DNA from: Amaranthus tricolor | Lineage: Eukaryota; Streptophyta; Magnoliopsida; Caryophyllales; Amaranthaceae | Length of the DNA stretch: 64,000 nt | Assembly (NCBI RefSeq): GCF_026212465.1 | Contig: NC_080052.1 | Coordinates: 19,059,682 to 19,123,681 of the forward strand | Reading direction: 5' to 3' | Shown here: positions 1-13,256 of the stretch, in pieces | Numbering within the stretch: position 1 is the first letter of the stretch | How the letters are laid out: the number at the start of each line of letters is the position of its first letter | Made by a program: the position numbers and the translations under genes | Notes under the pieces: generated by a model | What the model saw: only the letters and a program-made list of their open reading frames with translations | What the model was told of the DNA's origin: nothing | The model's database searches: none

Positions 1-3000
1 AATATCTGATCGTCTATATTTCCCTAAATTATCTTATAAGCTCTTATCTATTAGTCAATCAACTAAAGAACTTAATTGTGTTATTCTCATGTATCTGTAT
101 TTTTATCTTGTACAAGATGCAGAAAATTTGGCGTGGCACTAAACGAGGAGGGCTCTTCTATGTGGATGAAGTAACTCAACAAACCAGTACAATACTAGCT
201 CACCAGGCAAAAGAACGTAAATGTTGGTTATGGTACTATCCTCACAGTCATCCATCACCAGGATATTTAGATTATTTATTTCCAGCTTTATCTAAATTTA
301 ATTAAAACTTCTTTTGTGCAACATGTATTCTTACTAAGAGTCACAAACAATCTTTTTTTCCAAGCCTATCCCGAACTAATAGTCCTTTTTTTTATTAGTT
401 CATATCGATATATGCGGTCAAGCACCAAGTAATTGGCTCCATATTTTTTCATATTTCTTACTATTTATTGATGATTGCTCTTAGATGACTTGGGTGTATT
501 TTTTTGAAAAAGAAATTTGATGTGTTTGAGAAATTCAAACCCTTTTGCAACCTTATTCATAACCAATACAATAGAACCATAAAAATATTAAGATCAAACA
601 ATGGTGGTGAGTATGTCAATGATGATATGCATACTTATTTCAACGCTTATGGTATCATACATCAGACTACTTGTCCTATAACACCACAACAAAATGGAAC
701 AACTGAAAGGAAAAATAGAAATCTTATTGCCATTACCTCATGTGCCATTATTCTTGAATCTGAAGTACCGTGGCATGAAGTTGTGGCTACTGCCAGCTAT
801 CTAACCAATCGACTTCCAATAAAAAAAGTAAACTTCCAAACACATATTGATGTCTTTTGTAATTATCATAACCATCCAACCAAACTTACAATATCACCTC
901 GAGTCTTTGGTTTCACAATTTATGTTCATATTCCTATATAATAAAGAACCAAACTTGATTCTTATGTTATCAAATGTATTTTTGTCAGTTATGGGGTCCA
1001 TCAAAAGGATTATCGCTGCATTAGTCCTACTACATCACATTTGTATACTACCACGGATTGTTATTTACAAGAAATCAAATTCTATCAAAAAAACCAACAA
1101 AGTGGTCAGGGGAAGAACACAATGGACTCACTAGAATGGTTAATACATTATAATACCCTAATCAAAACCACGAGTGCTCCTATCCTAACTGTAGTTTGAT
1201 ACTGATAACCCAAAAGAACTAGTATGCGAGCAAACTGAGTCTAATTCCCCACATATATAGTTCAACTTAAAATGTGACATTTTGGTTGTTTTTCTATCCG
1301 AATTCCTGAGGTTAGTCCTTTTGTTACTGCACAAGATCTTACTATTTTTGACTATGAGACTAATTCAGGAGTACAAAAAGATAATATTGACAGAGAACTT
1401 TCAGAAGTACAAGACGATAATTTTATTGAATAAAAATCACAAGAGTCATATAAATTTCCCCTCAGATCAAGGGGAGTACCTCTAAAATGGTACGAACCTG
1501 AGTATGAACCCCGCTAGGCAATCTTATGAGGCAGAGACTTTCTCAATAAGCTCAAGCTTTTAATACAACAATGTACTCAACAAAAATTCTCGCATAAAGA
1601 GATGAAAAGTGGAGGGAAGCCATACCAATAAAGACGAAGGCTCTTAAGAAAAATCAAACATGGGAAAGGTGTCAAATACCAGTCAAGAAAGGACCAGTAG
1701 GAAGCAGATGGGTGTTTACCTTCAAATATAAAGCTTATGATACATTAGAAAGATGAAAAGCCGGATTGGTCGCAAAAGGATATAATACTCAGACCTACGG
1801 AATCGAGTACTCAGAGACGTTCTAGCCAGTTGCCAAGCTAAATACAAATCAGGTTTTTTTATCGGTGGCTACAATCTAAGAATGAAAATTACTTCAGTTT
1901 GATGTTAAAAATGCATTTTTCCATGGAGATTTGATAAAAGAAGTATATATGAAAGCACCACCTGGATATTCATAAGATCATAAGGTTGTAGAAGAGTGGA
2001 GACTGAGAAAGACACATTCTGGGCTTAAACAATCCCCTAGAGCGTGGTTTGGGATATTCACAAAGGTGATAAAAGAAAATGGGTATAGTCAAAGCAATGT
2101 AGATCACACATGGCTCCTTAAAAGGAGAGAAAACCTGTTGACTAGCCTCTTTATATATGTGGAGGACCTGATAATTACCGACAGTGACATTGAGGAGATA
2201 AAGGTGTTAAAAGGGAAACTGTTCAAAGAATTTGAAATGAGGGACCTCGAAAGACTGATTTACTTCTCAATAGTTGATGTTCTAAGATCTAAAATCGGGA
2301 TTTTTATTTGTCAAAAGAAGTACATACTTGATTTATTGGCGGAAACTGGTATGATAGACTAAACGCCAACTGATAGTTCTATTGTGGTAAATCATTGGCT
2401 TCAAATAACTAAAGAAGAAAAACCAGTAGACAATGAACAATATTAGAGGTTAGTTGGAAATCTTATCTATTTATCACATACTAGGCTAGACATTCCTTAT
2501 GCGTTGGAGTTATAAGTCAGTTTATGCATAAGCCTCAAGAAGATCATATGAATGATGTAATCTGCATTATAAGAAACTTAAAATGAACTGTTGGAAGAGG
2601 GGTTCAATTTAAAAAGGATAATGATTTGGAAATAAAAGCCTACATTGATGCAGATTGGGCAGGAAAACCTATTAATAAAAGATCAACATCCGGCTACTTC
2701 ACTTTAGTTGGAGGGAATCTAGTTTCTTGGAGGAGTAAAAGATAAAAGGTAGTAGCTCTTTCAAGTGCTAAAGCAGAATTCTGAGGTATTTCTTGAGGAA
2801 TATATGAGTTTTTATGGATTAGGAAACTTTTGATCGAGTTAGGTATTACTCGTACACAAACTTTTTGACTTTTTGTGATAACAGAGCATCCATCAACATT
2901 TATTAGAATCTAGTTCAACACGATCGAACAAAGCATGTGTAGATTGATGGACATTTTATATAGAAATGATAGATGCAAGGATCATTTGACTACCGTTTGT

Positions 3001-3111
3001 TCGATTCGAAGATCAATTTGTCGACATTTTGACAAAAGCAAGTAGCTTGTAAACCATTTGCAGAATTTTTGGCCAAGTTATAGAGACCTTACAAATCAAC
3101 TTGAGGTGGAG
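1..3111 (+). pseudogene. Degenerate Ty1/copia gag-pol relic, 5' end cut by window
   Basis: Polyprotein remnant of an LTR retrotransposon, broken by many stops and frameshifts. In order I see the GAG-pre-integrase stretch (about 200-300), the integrase core (504-941, with SDNGGEYV-like and PQQNGTTERK motifs), reverse transcriptase (about 1600-2362, with KEVYMKAPPGY and SGLKQSPRAW-like blocks) and RNase H (about 2570-3050, with DADWAG and STSGYF). The catalytic YVDD box reads YVED in the open stretch at 2066-2362, so one of the two metal-binding aspartates is lost. A purine-rich tract at about 3101-3111 precedes the 3' LTR. The gag and 5' LTR lie before the window. This domain order (integrase before RT) is that of Ty1/copia. 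The element is old and inactive; its lineage was not assigned. Confidence 0.9.
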
Positions 3112-3600
3112 TGTAGGAAATAGTAAGATTCTGAAATATTGGAAACAAAATAGCATAATTCTCTATCATAACTTATGTTTCGTTATAGTTTTCAATCTCT
3201 AAATCAATTTGTAACACCCCGGCCCAACGGACCACCAGTGTCTACTCATAAAGACTGTAGACTAGCCCCACAAACCAACACAAGTCTTTCCAGCGCACTT
3301 TGGCCTCACTCGTGGGCGTCCGAAAAAACTTCCCAGTAGGTCACCCATCCTAAAATTGCTCCACACCAAACACGCGTAACTATGGAGTTCTCAGCAAATA
3401 AGCTCCCATGAAAAAAAGATGCACCTTGTTGATATGAGTAGTCTATCAATCCTTTTTCAAGCTAAATATGGGGTATTACACAATTGTATCCCCATATCAT
3501 CAATACTCTAGAATTAAGTTACTATACCTAGCTCCTTAAATTATGTGTTAAAAGTAAAAGGGGCTAACTAATCGGTACAAAAGTAAATTGGCTATAGCTT
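3112..3600 (+). repeat. 3' LTR remnant of the copia relic
   Basis: The LTR begins with TGTAGGAAATAG directly after the polypurine tract. It is interrupted by the Cassandra insertion at 3210-3480 and resumes at 3486. The distal end is uncertain because no second LTR copy is in the window; 3600 is only an approximate limit. Confidence 0.55.
3210..3480 (+). mobile_element. Cassandra-type TRIM solo LTR containing 5S rRNA-like sequence
   Basis: A 271-bp unit running from TGTAACACCCCGG to GGGTATTACA, flanked by a perfect 5-bp target-site duplication CAATT (3205-3209 and 3481-3485). Positions 3327-3396 read as the reverse complement of plant 5S rRNA (blocks TCACCCATCC, AACTTCCCAG and GGAGTTCT). That is the hallmark of Cassandra, a non-autonomous LTR retrotransposon whose LTRs carry a 5S promoter. 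Only one LTR is present, so it is a solo LTR left by recombination. It sits inside the LTR of the older copia element. Confidence 0.9.
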
Positions 3601-4705
3601 TTCATGTGAGCTTTCTATTTCTAAGGATATCTTTTCTAGTATTATGTTTTCGATGGAAGAATATGATGGACATATTTATATTCCCTCTATTTTTCATGTT
3701 TGTAATTGATGTTATTATATTCTATTTACTCCTTTTCAAAGTTATTTTTATGAGGAATATTTATGAAAATTAATAAAAATAATTATTTATTTAATGAATA
3801 TATTAATTTATTAAATATTAAATTTAATGGAGATAAGTTGGGATCAAAAATATTAAAAGAATATTTAAATAAATTAGTATAAAAAAATATGAGAACCACA
3901 ATTATTTAAAAAAGATTAAATGATCATGGATCAATAAAATGAAAATAGGCCTAAATTTGTAATGAAATGATCATGGATCAAAGCACATCCACAACAGTGT
4001 ATATAAGGCTCAAGTCCATCACACTTCTTATGGCTTTATAGAACTATCTGGGTCAGGTGCAGTAGTAAATGGAAATATTTCGAATTGATGAGCCTATTCC
4101 AGTTGTTGCAACTCTTGAATTTTTCCTAGCATCCTAACTCATTTGCCAATTCTTACACTCGAGGTATCAACCTCTAAACTAGCACCTCCATTAATCCAAT
4201 GTTTCTCATCTGGTTACATCCTACCATGAGTAATTAGCGTCTCCATAACCATTCGTAAACATTACAAAGTAACCCCACCACTGACTTCAGTAGGATAAAA
4301 ACCCCTTCCATAGTGGCATAGCCCATGTGTAAGCTATAAAGGTGAACTCCACCATATTATCTACATGAATTCAGCATCGTATTTGTGAAACTCTAAACAT
4401 GAAAGTGATTGTCTTTTTCCATTTAAACTCTAAACAGAATGATTTCAATCTGAACTAAATTTGGAAGTATATCTCTTCTTTGATGCGGAATTATCCACTC
4501 TTGCCTTTTCTGATTCTTTTTACCGAAGTAAAACGAGCATAGAATTACTTCAGACTAACTAAAATTTGATGTTCATCTTGTATGCTGGGTACTTATCACC
4601 AAAGAAAGAGGAAGCCGTGTCACAATGATTCCTCCATCTTCGCATAAAAATGGTAATCACAAGAGTTTTTGTTAGAAATATTTGAATGAGCAATAAGCAT
4701 TCATG
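3601..4705. other. Intergenic, unassigned
   Basis: AT-rich to about 3960. From about 3960 to 4690 the composition is less biased and looks like decayed coding DNA (conceptual minus-strand translation gives short open runs), but I recognise no family and no intact frame. Confidence 0.4.
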
Positions 4706-4739
4706 CCCTAGTGGAAAAAAACGTATCTGCTGCTAATCA

Positions 4740-4885
4740 TTTGCTGCGGTTTTTTATATACGCAGCAATAAATAGGAAAAAAAAATTAGAAAAAAAATAA
4801 ACAATCAAATGCTGCGGTTTTCATCTTGCCCGCAGCAGATAATCACTTGGACAACTTAAATGCTGCGGTTTTTAGCATGCCCGTA
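4740..4885. repeat. CACTA left subterminal hairpin repeats
   Basis: Three copies of TGCTGCGGTTTT followed 10-20 bp later by its inverted partner (GCAGCA or GTAGCA). In this superfamily such arrays are binding sites for the TNPA-like protein. The function is inferred from the family. Confidence 0.8.
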
Positions 4886-5793
4886 GCATTTAATACTTTC
4901 AAAAACGCGCCTTTTAACGTTAAAATGCAAAACCCTCTTCTGTTTCATTAAACATACGTTCATCTTCTTCAAAAAACCCAGCTCTTTAAAAACCGACTAC
5001 AGTTTCTTGCGCTTAACGTTATACTCTTTAACCCACACGAAGAATTTTCATAAAACACTCAAAAACGGCTGCAACTGTTTCATCTTCTTCTTCTTCATGC
5101 TGCTACTTCTTGTTTCATAAACCCACGGCATAACTGTTACTTATTGTTCACTCGAAAAACCCATTGTAACCCACGACATTTTCTTGTTCACTACTACTTC
5201 TTATTCATAAACCCACGGCTATAGCTGTTCATAAACTCAAAATTTAAGACTTTGGTCTTGTTCATCTTCAAAACCCACAAAATTAAGGTATTTTTTCTCT
5301 TTTTAATTTGTTAAACATTCAAGTTTTTGCAAGATATTCATGAAAACACTTGAAAGTTAGGGCAACTGTTTGTATACTAATTTTGTTTCTCTGTTTTTCG
5401 TTCTAGATAACATAACCCACGAAATCAAGGTAATTATATTTATTTTACTAATTTGCAAGTTCATATCTTTATTTTACTATTTGTGAATTTACATTATTCA
5501 AGTTTATGTTATTAGTTTGTTAAATATTTGTGTAATTTGTTAAAAATGTGGTTTGTTGTTATACTTATGTCTTTAACTATTAGAATTAGAATATGATTTT
5601 ATTTACAATGTAGTGCTTAATATTGAAGTATGAAGTATAGAATTAGAATATGAAGTATGTATATTTAGGGTTAAATAGATTTGGTATAAATAAGTATATG
5701 TTTTTAGGGTTAAATATGTTTGTTATAAATAAGTATATATGTTAAAAGTTGTGTATTAATTTTACTTTCAATTAATTAATCACACTAATTAGG

Positions 5794-6326
5794 ATGACAA
5801 AATATCGTTCTTGGATGTATGAAAGCATTAAATCGTCAGAATTTATTGATGGTGTATTAGAATTTTGTAGTATTGCGGTTGAACATCAAGTTAGGACGGG
5901 AGGAGTTGGTTTTATTGCCCATGTGTCACTTGTGGCAATGCATCAAAGGTACATAGTGTTGATATCCTTAGGGAGCACATACATCAACGTGGGTTTAGGC
6001 CTCAATATCATGTTTGGGTTTGGCATGGTGAGGAGGGAGTTTACAAAGAGAAAAGTGTTGTTGAGGACGTCAATAATGTGGCTGATGTCAATGAGGATGT
6101 AGTAGATCATGTTGATGGATATGAGACAGATGAAGAGAATGTCGATGAGGATGTGGATCGTGTTGATAAGATGATGAAGGGAGTCGAGGACGAGTTAGGA
6201 AAACGTCCTCGTGTTTTTGACTTGTTGACAGAGGCTTCTCAAAAGCCTTTGTACCCTGGATACACAAAGTTCACCAAACTAACAGCAGTGTTGACAATTT
6301 TCAACATTAAGTCAAAGTTCAATTAG
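5794..6326 (+). pseudogene. TNP2-type transposase, N-terminal part
   Basis: Start of a CACTA transposase. The first frame from 5794 (MTKYRSWMY..., then RTGGVGF) matches the transposase-associated domain that opens TNP2 proteins. A one-base loss near 5911 shifts the frame; the continuation (cysteine motif PCVTCGNASK, then REHIHQRGF and YHVWVWHGEE) is read in the frame ending at 6326. An acidic linker rich in D, E and V follows. A TAG at 6325-6327 replaces what is usually a tryptophan codon. The remaining protein resumes after the solo LTR at 10934. The start was chosen because it opens the conserved block directly. Confidence 0.85.
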
Positions 6327-6492
6327 AGTAACGCTAGTTTCACAATATTATTAGAAGCGTTATGTAACACCCCGAGATTTTAATAATGAAATTATTTAAT
6401 ATTTTAATTACTTTTAAAGATTTTACAATTATATTAAATTAATTCCGAATTAGTTTTAATAAATTTCTTTCATATACGGATTTAAATGTTAA

Positions 6493-6685
<193 letters not shown>

Positions 6686-6871
6686 TATAGTTACGATTTC
6701 TCAAAAAAAAATGGGTTCGAATCAAAATGATTATTTTATTAAAATGTGTGAGCCCACGAAGGTGAGCCTCTTAATTGGGCCTCGCAAAAAAATGAATCGA
6801 GATAAAAAAATAAAAAAATAAATAAATACAAACCAAATAATAAATAAACATAATAAACATAATAATAAACA

Positions 6872-8092
6872 TGTTGAAATACACGAAGATGGTCGAATGC
6901 AACAAGAGGGGGGGTGAATTGTTGTGTATCTAACTTTAGTTCGTTTTTCTTCTAATTTGCGGAATTTTAACAAACAAAATAAAATTTAAACGTAAAAAGC
7001 AAAAGATAAAAAGAAGACAAAGATTTTACGTGGAAACCTTCTTGGCCTAATACGAAGGAAAACCACGACCCCCCGGGATTTCTAAATTCTCACTATGTTT
7101 TAGGCAATCAATTACAATTACATAAAACAAATATGCTTCACTTTAAGCTTCTCTACTCTAGGCCTATTTCCCTTCTCTTCTTTTCTCCTTCTCTTTCTCT
7201 TCTCACGCTTCTCTATTCCCTTAGACTTCCCTTAAGTCTAATTACAACCAAAACACTCAATTACCCTTACAAGGCCAATTCTTAAGAAGATTAATATTAA
7301 GTAGTTGCTTAAGAAAAATATAATGAATTAATTGGCATTAAAATAACTTTAAATATTTTTCTTATTTTGATCTCACCTTAAGGACACTCTAAGATGGATA
7401 TCGGTTTAGCGTAGCATCCCTCGTTTATAAAGGGAACAGCCATCAGTGCACTCAACCCACGATTACCATGTAGTGCACTCACCCCATGACTTCCATTTAC
7501 TTACTAGCTCTTAAAGAAAGTTGGAAAGTTATTGAAAGTAGAGGTGGAAAATGACTCCGGTTCTCTTGTACGGTTAATAGTACATGAGTCACTAGGAAGA
7601 TCCTAAATTATAGGAGACTCGTTCAAAGTAGAGAATAAATCTCTTGGGTGTCCGATTTTATAGAAGACTTAATCAAAGTGAGGAATAAGTCTTCTCCATA
7701 TTTTTAGGTGTTTAAAAAAAACTTTTTGCCAATTAATAAATTAATTTAATTAAGCAACTAATTAAACTTTTAACCTTTTACATTAAACAAAAAACAGAAA
7801 ACGTAATTTTCGTAACTTCCAGTCAATGTCTTCTCCAGACCTGTATCGTGGGGAACAGCGCACTGTCTCCATCTACAACTTTCGTCAGGACTTTAACTCT
7901 AGAAACAGTAAACTGACTTCAAAAGCAATTGTCCAATCTTCTTGGATATTGGAGACATGTACAACTTCCACGAACCAAGTCATAGGCTTTATCAACGATT
8001 AACACAATCGGATATTCACCTACAAAACAATCTCTAAAATATGTTTGTTTATTTTAAAAGTGAAGTCATCATCAAAACCTAAGAGGCCAACA
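6872..8092 (-). mobile_element. 1.2-kb solo LTR, copy 1, nested in giant LTR A
   Basis: A 1221-bp unit with TGTTGAAATAC and GAGGCCAACA ends, flanked by a perfect 5-bp duplication AAACA (6867-6871 and 8093-8097). It is homologous, in inverse orientation, to 20069-21308. The G-tract GGGGGGGTGAATTG near 6908 is the complement of the C-tract close to the 3' end of the other copy, so this one is on the minus strand. No internal region is present. A copia-like origin is likely from the general look of the end, but unproven. Confidence 0.9.
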
Positions 8093-8096
8093 AAAC

Positions 8097-8097
<1 letters not shown>

Positions 8098-8166
<69 letters not shown>

Positions 8167-8176
8167 TAATAATAAT
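8098..8176. repeat. (AAT)n microsatellite
   Basis: Trinucleotide run adjoining the nested LTR. The equivalent place in giant LTR B (38821-38870) also holds an (ATT)n run, so the repeat predates the separation of the copies. Confidence 0.95.
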
Positions 8177-9839
8177 AGCTATAACAAGTATAAACCCGTG
8201 GAAACCCTAAGTGTTCAAGGGAGTCGTCACTCTCCCTTCTCATTCTCCTCCTTCTTCCTCTCTTCTCCCCTGCGCCTTTTTCTCCTTTCCCCAGCTAGCT
8301 GTCGCCTTCTGCCGACCACCACCAGTTGCCGCCTTCTACGTGACAATCACCTGCACAGCAAGCAGCAGCTGCTCAGCAACCTCCCTTCCCTCCTCCACAG
8401 CAGCAACCAGCTGCACAACAGCAGCCGTCCACGAGCGCAGCGCCACCATCTTTGTGCTTCACACCACCGCAACAACCACCTAGTCTTCACCCATTTCTAA
8501 TTCCCCTTTGTAAGACATCTCACCTACCTCTAATTGATTTTCCTTCTTGTTTTAATTGGGATTTTTATCAAGTTTATGAGTCTTATGGTGATTTTGTATT
8601 ATTTCTTTCTTTTAGTATTGAATCTTGCTATGAGTTAGAGTTGGATTTATGAATTGAATATATATTGATGAATTAAGGTTTAAATTATGAATGTAAATGA
8701 AAGTTGTACTACTTTTGTGTTAAGGGATGTTTTATAACCTTAATAAATTGGTATGAGATTTGAATACGTGATTATATTGTGAATGGTGATAGATGTAGAA
8801 TAGATGGTTGAAGCTATTAGTCCCAAAAGTGGGTGTTAATTGTCACTTGTATTGTTAAAAAATGATGGTGGTTATTGTTTATGTTATTGAGTATTATTGC
8901 TAGTTAATTATGTTACGATCGTGGCTCTTAGAGTTAAATTTTATCGTTGTGGAAGTCGAAAGAAACTATTGTTATTATTGTTGCTAATTATTAGTGGAAG
9001 TGTTTCTTTTCGTGTTCTTTGCCATTGTGAGAAATTTTGTATGTTGCAGTGAGTTATACGACAACTTGAGGTCATATCTAACATCAACATTATTCAAGTT
9101 ATTGGCATTGGTGTTGTTGTATAAGTATCATTTGTTGATGACATGATATGGTGATAGGGTTTTGTTACTCGAGTCCCATAGGTTTAAAGAAATGGTCTTA
9201 ACGCACACTTTGTTGTTGTGAAAGATTATTTGATCCTTGGTTTAGTGGTTGTAAATGCTTATTCGATTGTTGAGTTAATGTTACAACTTATGAAAAAATA
9301 TAGATTGAGTAATGTGAATTGGTTTAGTATGCGTTATAATAAGTGGAAGTTACTTTGAATGGGTGGATAATAGCTTGTTGTAGATGCTAGTTGCTCTTAA
9401 GTGGAGACAAGTAGGCTCATTAGTTCTATTTCTAACTTGTATAGGTTCCCAGTTCATAAAAGGAAGGTAGAACTTAGTTAGGTGATTTTTGTAACTCTTG
9501 GTCGTTCAATGACGCTTGCAGGTACGTACACGCAGTAATTAATTATCATATTCATTGTTTCAAAGTATTATCCATATTTCATGATTATATGCATCGTATT
9601 AGAATAATAGAGCGCCAGAAAGTAAACTATGCTAGTGTATAGTCATAATAGTGATATAGGTAAGTGGAATGAAAACATTAGGAGACTATGAGAACAAATT
9701 TTTAAATAGTAGAGGACGCACCATGGTTGTGGGTGGTATCGAAGTGATTTCCTACTTATTGAGCCTTGATTTATGATTAGTTGGCGTGACTCAACTGGAT
9801 TATGTCCGGTTGATTTAATAGTCCCCTAGGGGAGGTTCG

Positions 9840-10085
9840 ACGGGACCACCGTAAGGGGGTATGAGCATGCTTGGGTCACTGGGCGCCTGATGGCCGATAT
9901 CGCCCCTTGACCGAGGTGATACCATGCGGGCCTTGCAAACCCCAATATGGTGGCCTCTTCACTGGTTTAGTACCCCAGTGTGTTAGTTTTTCCCGAAGGT
10001 AAGACCCGAGAGGGTCAGCTGGAGGGGGCATGAGCTCATACTTTGCCATGGGCGTCGGATGGCCGATAACGCCCTTGGCCATGTC
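9840..10085. repeat. GC-rich conserved block inside giant LTR A
   Basis: A GC-rich stretch in otherwise AT-rich DNA, carrying GGGCGCCTGATGGCCGAT-like and GGGCGTCGGATGGCCGAT-like half-repeats. Its reverse complement recurs at 36720-36970 in copy B. The minus-strand frame at 9876-10082 is open but also reads poorly elsewhere, so I treat the block as LTR sequence, not a gene. Confidence 0.75.
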
Positions 10086-10933
10086 ACTATGCCATGAATA
10101 GAGAAAGGATCCACTACCTTTGAATACACTCGAGAGATTAGTAGTTTGAAAGAGAAACTATGAGTAAATAGAGGTGTTTAGACAGATGAGTAGACTCGCT
10201 ATTGCCATAATATATCGTTGTCTATAGTTTTGTTCAATGACTGAAATTGTTATAAGTTCATTAATTACTTACGTGTATGTGTTTGTTGTTGTTGTCTGTT
10301 CATGACTCTCTATGATGTTCCTGCTGTGACACATCTGACTATGGTCATTATGTGAGCAGCGGGAGGATCATAACTTAACATGACAGGTATAGGAGCTTCT
10401 TTTGCTTGCATTGGGGGAAAGAGCGGAGTACGGTTGTAACGATTGTGTACAAATTGTCTAATGCTTGTAGCTTCTATATTACTTGTAAAGTTTTCTTTTG
10501 GGGTTGAATAATTTTCTTTTGTATGGAGCCTTGTGACTCCTTGTATGATCAATAGTTCCGCTGCGTAGTTTTTGGATGTATAGTATTGAGAATACTCCTT
10601 AGTATCCGTCAGATCGATGCGTTAACACTAGAACAACGATCCTCATTAGAGTTGACGATTTGAGAAGCTGACGATGATTCTTTCCGGCGTGACATATTCT
10701 TGAAGGCATTAAAGGCCCTAGATTATTATAGTTATGTTATCCAATTATATATTCTTGTCACATCCTCAGTTTTAACCAAGATGCTACCGAGATTTCCACT
10801 CACTCACCTTTTAATCAATCTTTAGCATTTATTTTAATTGTGTTCCCTTTTCTTTTTATGTAACACCCGAATTTCCTCCCTTCCTTCACGATTCTGGTTT
10901 CATTTAAGGGGTTGGAAAATCAGGGGTGTTACA

Positions 10934-12568
10934 CGTTAGGTGAGATGCTTCCTGAGGGAAATGAATTTCCAAAGTCGACATATTATGCCAAAAAGCTCAT
11001 GTGTCCTTTCGGCTTAGAGTACCAGAAGATTCATGCATGTCCGAATGATTGTGTGTTGTATCGGAATGAAAACGAGAACTTAGAAGAGTGTCCTAGGTGT
11101 GGCTTATCGCGCTACAAGCGTAAAGGGGCTCGGGATGCTAAAGGGCCCCCGGCTAAGGTATTGTGGTATCTTTCAATAATACCTAGATTCAAGCGCTTGT
11201 TTTCTATAAAGAAAGATGCATTAAATTTGAGGTGGCATGCAAATAGGGTGAAGAAAGGTCACTTGCCCACACATCCATCTGATTCTCTGGAGTGGAAGAG
11301 TATTGATAGGTTGCATAAGACTTTTGGAGATGAGGTTCGTAATTTAAGGCTCAGACTGTGTACGGATGGAATGAACCCATTCGGCAATCTTAGTTCTCAA
11401 CATAGTACTTGGCCAGTACTGTTAGTGATCTATAATTTGCCACCTTGGTTGTCTATGAAGCGTAAGTACATTATGCTTTTGCTTCTTATCTCGGGTCTTA
11501 AACAACCTGGCAATGACATAGATGTATATCTTGCACCTCTCGTTGAGGATTTGAAAAAGATGTGGGATGAAGGAGCTTCCGAGTTTGATGCGTATGCTAA
11601 TGAGGAGTTCACCTTGCGTGCAATGCTTTTATGCACCGTTAATGATTTTCCAACATATGGCAACTTAACGGGGTGTAAGAACAAAGGAAAGAAAGCATGC
11701 CCAATATGTATCGATGACATGGAATCCAAGTGGATTCCTAAGTGTAAACACATATTCATGCATCATCGAAAGTTCCTCCCACGAGATCACCAATATCGTA
11801 AGAAGAAGATGATGTTGAACGGGGAGGTTGAGGACTGTGTAGCTCGTCGACTGTTGACCTGTTATGAGGTTTATGAACAGGTTAAGGGAGTTGAGACTAT
11901 ATTTGGTAAAACAGAGCAAGTGCAAGGGGGTGAAGACCGATTATGGAAAAAAAATCAATCTTTTGGAAGCTTTCATATTGGATAGATCTACAGGTTAGGC
12001 ATTGTCTTGACGTTATGCATATAGAGAAAAATGTATACGATGCCATACTCGGGACTCTCATGAACATTCCGGGTAAGACAAAGGATGTTAGGGACGTGCG
12101 AGATTATTGGTTTGAATGTAAGGGTCTTCGTCCGGAGTTATGGGCACATGTTAAGGTGAGTAAGAAAAGAAATAGAGCTGATGAAGTTGTTGACAGTAAA
12201 AAGGAAAGGGCGGTAAGAAGAAGATGAGTAATGACAAAGTTTATTTGCCTCCAGCTTGCTACACATTGTCCAAAGCAGAGAAGCGGGCATTTTTTGAGTC
12301 TTTGTATGGCACTAAGGTTTTGTCTGGGTACTCATCCAACATGAAGAGATTTGTGACCCTCAATGGTAAGCTGAAGCTGGAAAGCATGAAATCTCACGAT
12401 TGCCATGTAATGATGCAAGTGTTCTTACCAATTGCAATCCGTGGAATACTGCCAAAACACGTGAGATATGCTATTACATTGTCATTGGATTATTGGTTTA
12501 ATTATTTTTTACATTGTACATTATTGGATTATTTATTAATATTAAACGAAAAAAGCAAAAAAAAATAA
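10934..12568 (+). pseudogene. TNP2-type transposase, central part, truncated
   Basis: Continuation of the CACTA transposase (Transposase_21/TNP2 family). The open part from 10934 holds MLPEGNEFPKSTYYAKK, a zinc-knuckle-like CPNDCVLYRNE..CPRCG stretch, and LRLCTDGMNPFGN with the catalytic-type aspartate. A shift in the A-run at 11946-11953 leads to RHCLDVMHIEKNV, a strongly conserved TNP2 signature. A second shift near 12224 leads to LPPACYTLSKAEKRAFFESL and ends after LPKHVRYAITLS. The C-terminal DUF4216/4218 region and downstream exons are deleted. With the LTR and one TSD copy removed, the frame across 6362/10939 would be continuous, confirming that the LTR split the gene. Confidence 0.88.
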
Positions 12569-12815
12569 TAATATATATGCTGCGGATCTCCATAAAACCG
12601 CAGCATATATAGGCAAAACTATATGCTGCGGTTTTGTGGAGGCCCGCAGCATATAGTCTTGCACTATATGCTGCGGTTTTAGGGAGGCCCGCAGCATATG
12701 GTTGACTTTTCTACTACGGTTTTAAACCGCAGCATTTATAATAGGTCATCTGCTGCTATCACTAATGCTTGGAGCCAAAACTGCAGTATATTATGGCCAA
12801 AAAACCGCAGCAAAT
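12565..12815. repeat. CACTA right subterminal hairpin repeats
   Basis: At least four units, each with TGCTGCGG opposed to CCGCAGCA 12-20 bp away, densely packed next to the right terminal inverted repeat. Same motif as the left-end array. Confidence 0.82.
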
Positions 12816-12837
12816 GAGGTTTTTTCCATTAGTGATG

Positions 12838-13087
12838 TATACTACCAAAGGGGGCTTACTTCAAAAAATTTCTAAATTTTTTTTGTGTTGCTCTCCTTCA
12901 TACAAGTTGATGCTATTTGAAACATTGTAACATTGTAATATTTAAGAGTTGGGATCCTGCAACTCCCAAACATCACCTGTGATGCTATTTGATAATAAGC
13001 GCGCCGTTGTTTAATTTCAAAGAACAGCTTCATTGTAGATAGACATGAGGAAAAACGCTGTGTTTGATTGTTTATGCAGCTTCATTA
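12838..13087. other. Short intergenic stretch
   Basis: Between the CACTA right duplication and the MITE-like shell. No frame, repeat or motif recognised. Confidence 0.5.
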
Positions 13088-13145
13088 CCCTAAGAGCATG
13101 TTCCCTTCAATTTAATTTTTGAACTTATTACTTATTCTTATTGGA

Positions 13146-13250
13146 ATCAGAGCAGATTAAATCAGATCAGATCACACCAGACCAGATCAGACCAGACCAG
13201 ATCAAACCAGATCAGATCAAATCAGACCAAATCAGATCAGATCAAATCAT
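13146..13250. repeat. Degenerate GATCA minisatellite
   Basis: Tandem variants of CAGATCAGATC, CAGACCAGATC and CAAATCAGATC. A related array is at 19200-19325. Confidence 0.85.
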
Positions 13251-13256
13251 GATTAC

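Noticed and set aside
3327..3396. 5S rRNA gene
   Set aside because: Only a diverged, partial core within a Cassandra LTR; not a functional rRNA gene.
8045..8652. Asn-rich and Ser/Leu-rich frames
   Set aside because: Read from the (AAT)n run and a CT-rich leader-like part of giant LTR A; also present in decayed form in copy B.
9876..10082. 68-codon minus-strand frame in the GC-rich block
   Set aside because: Part of a repeated LTR block; short, no ATG context or family match, and copy B breaks it.
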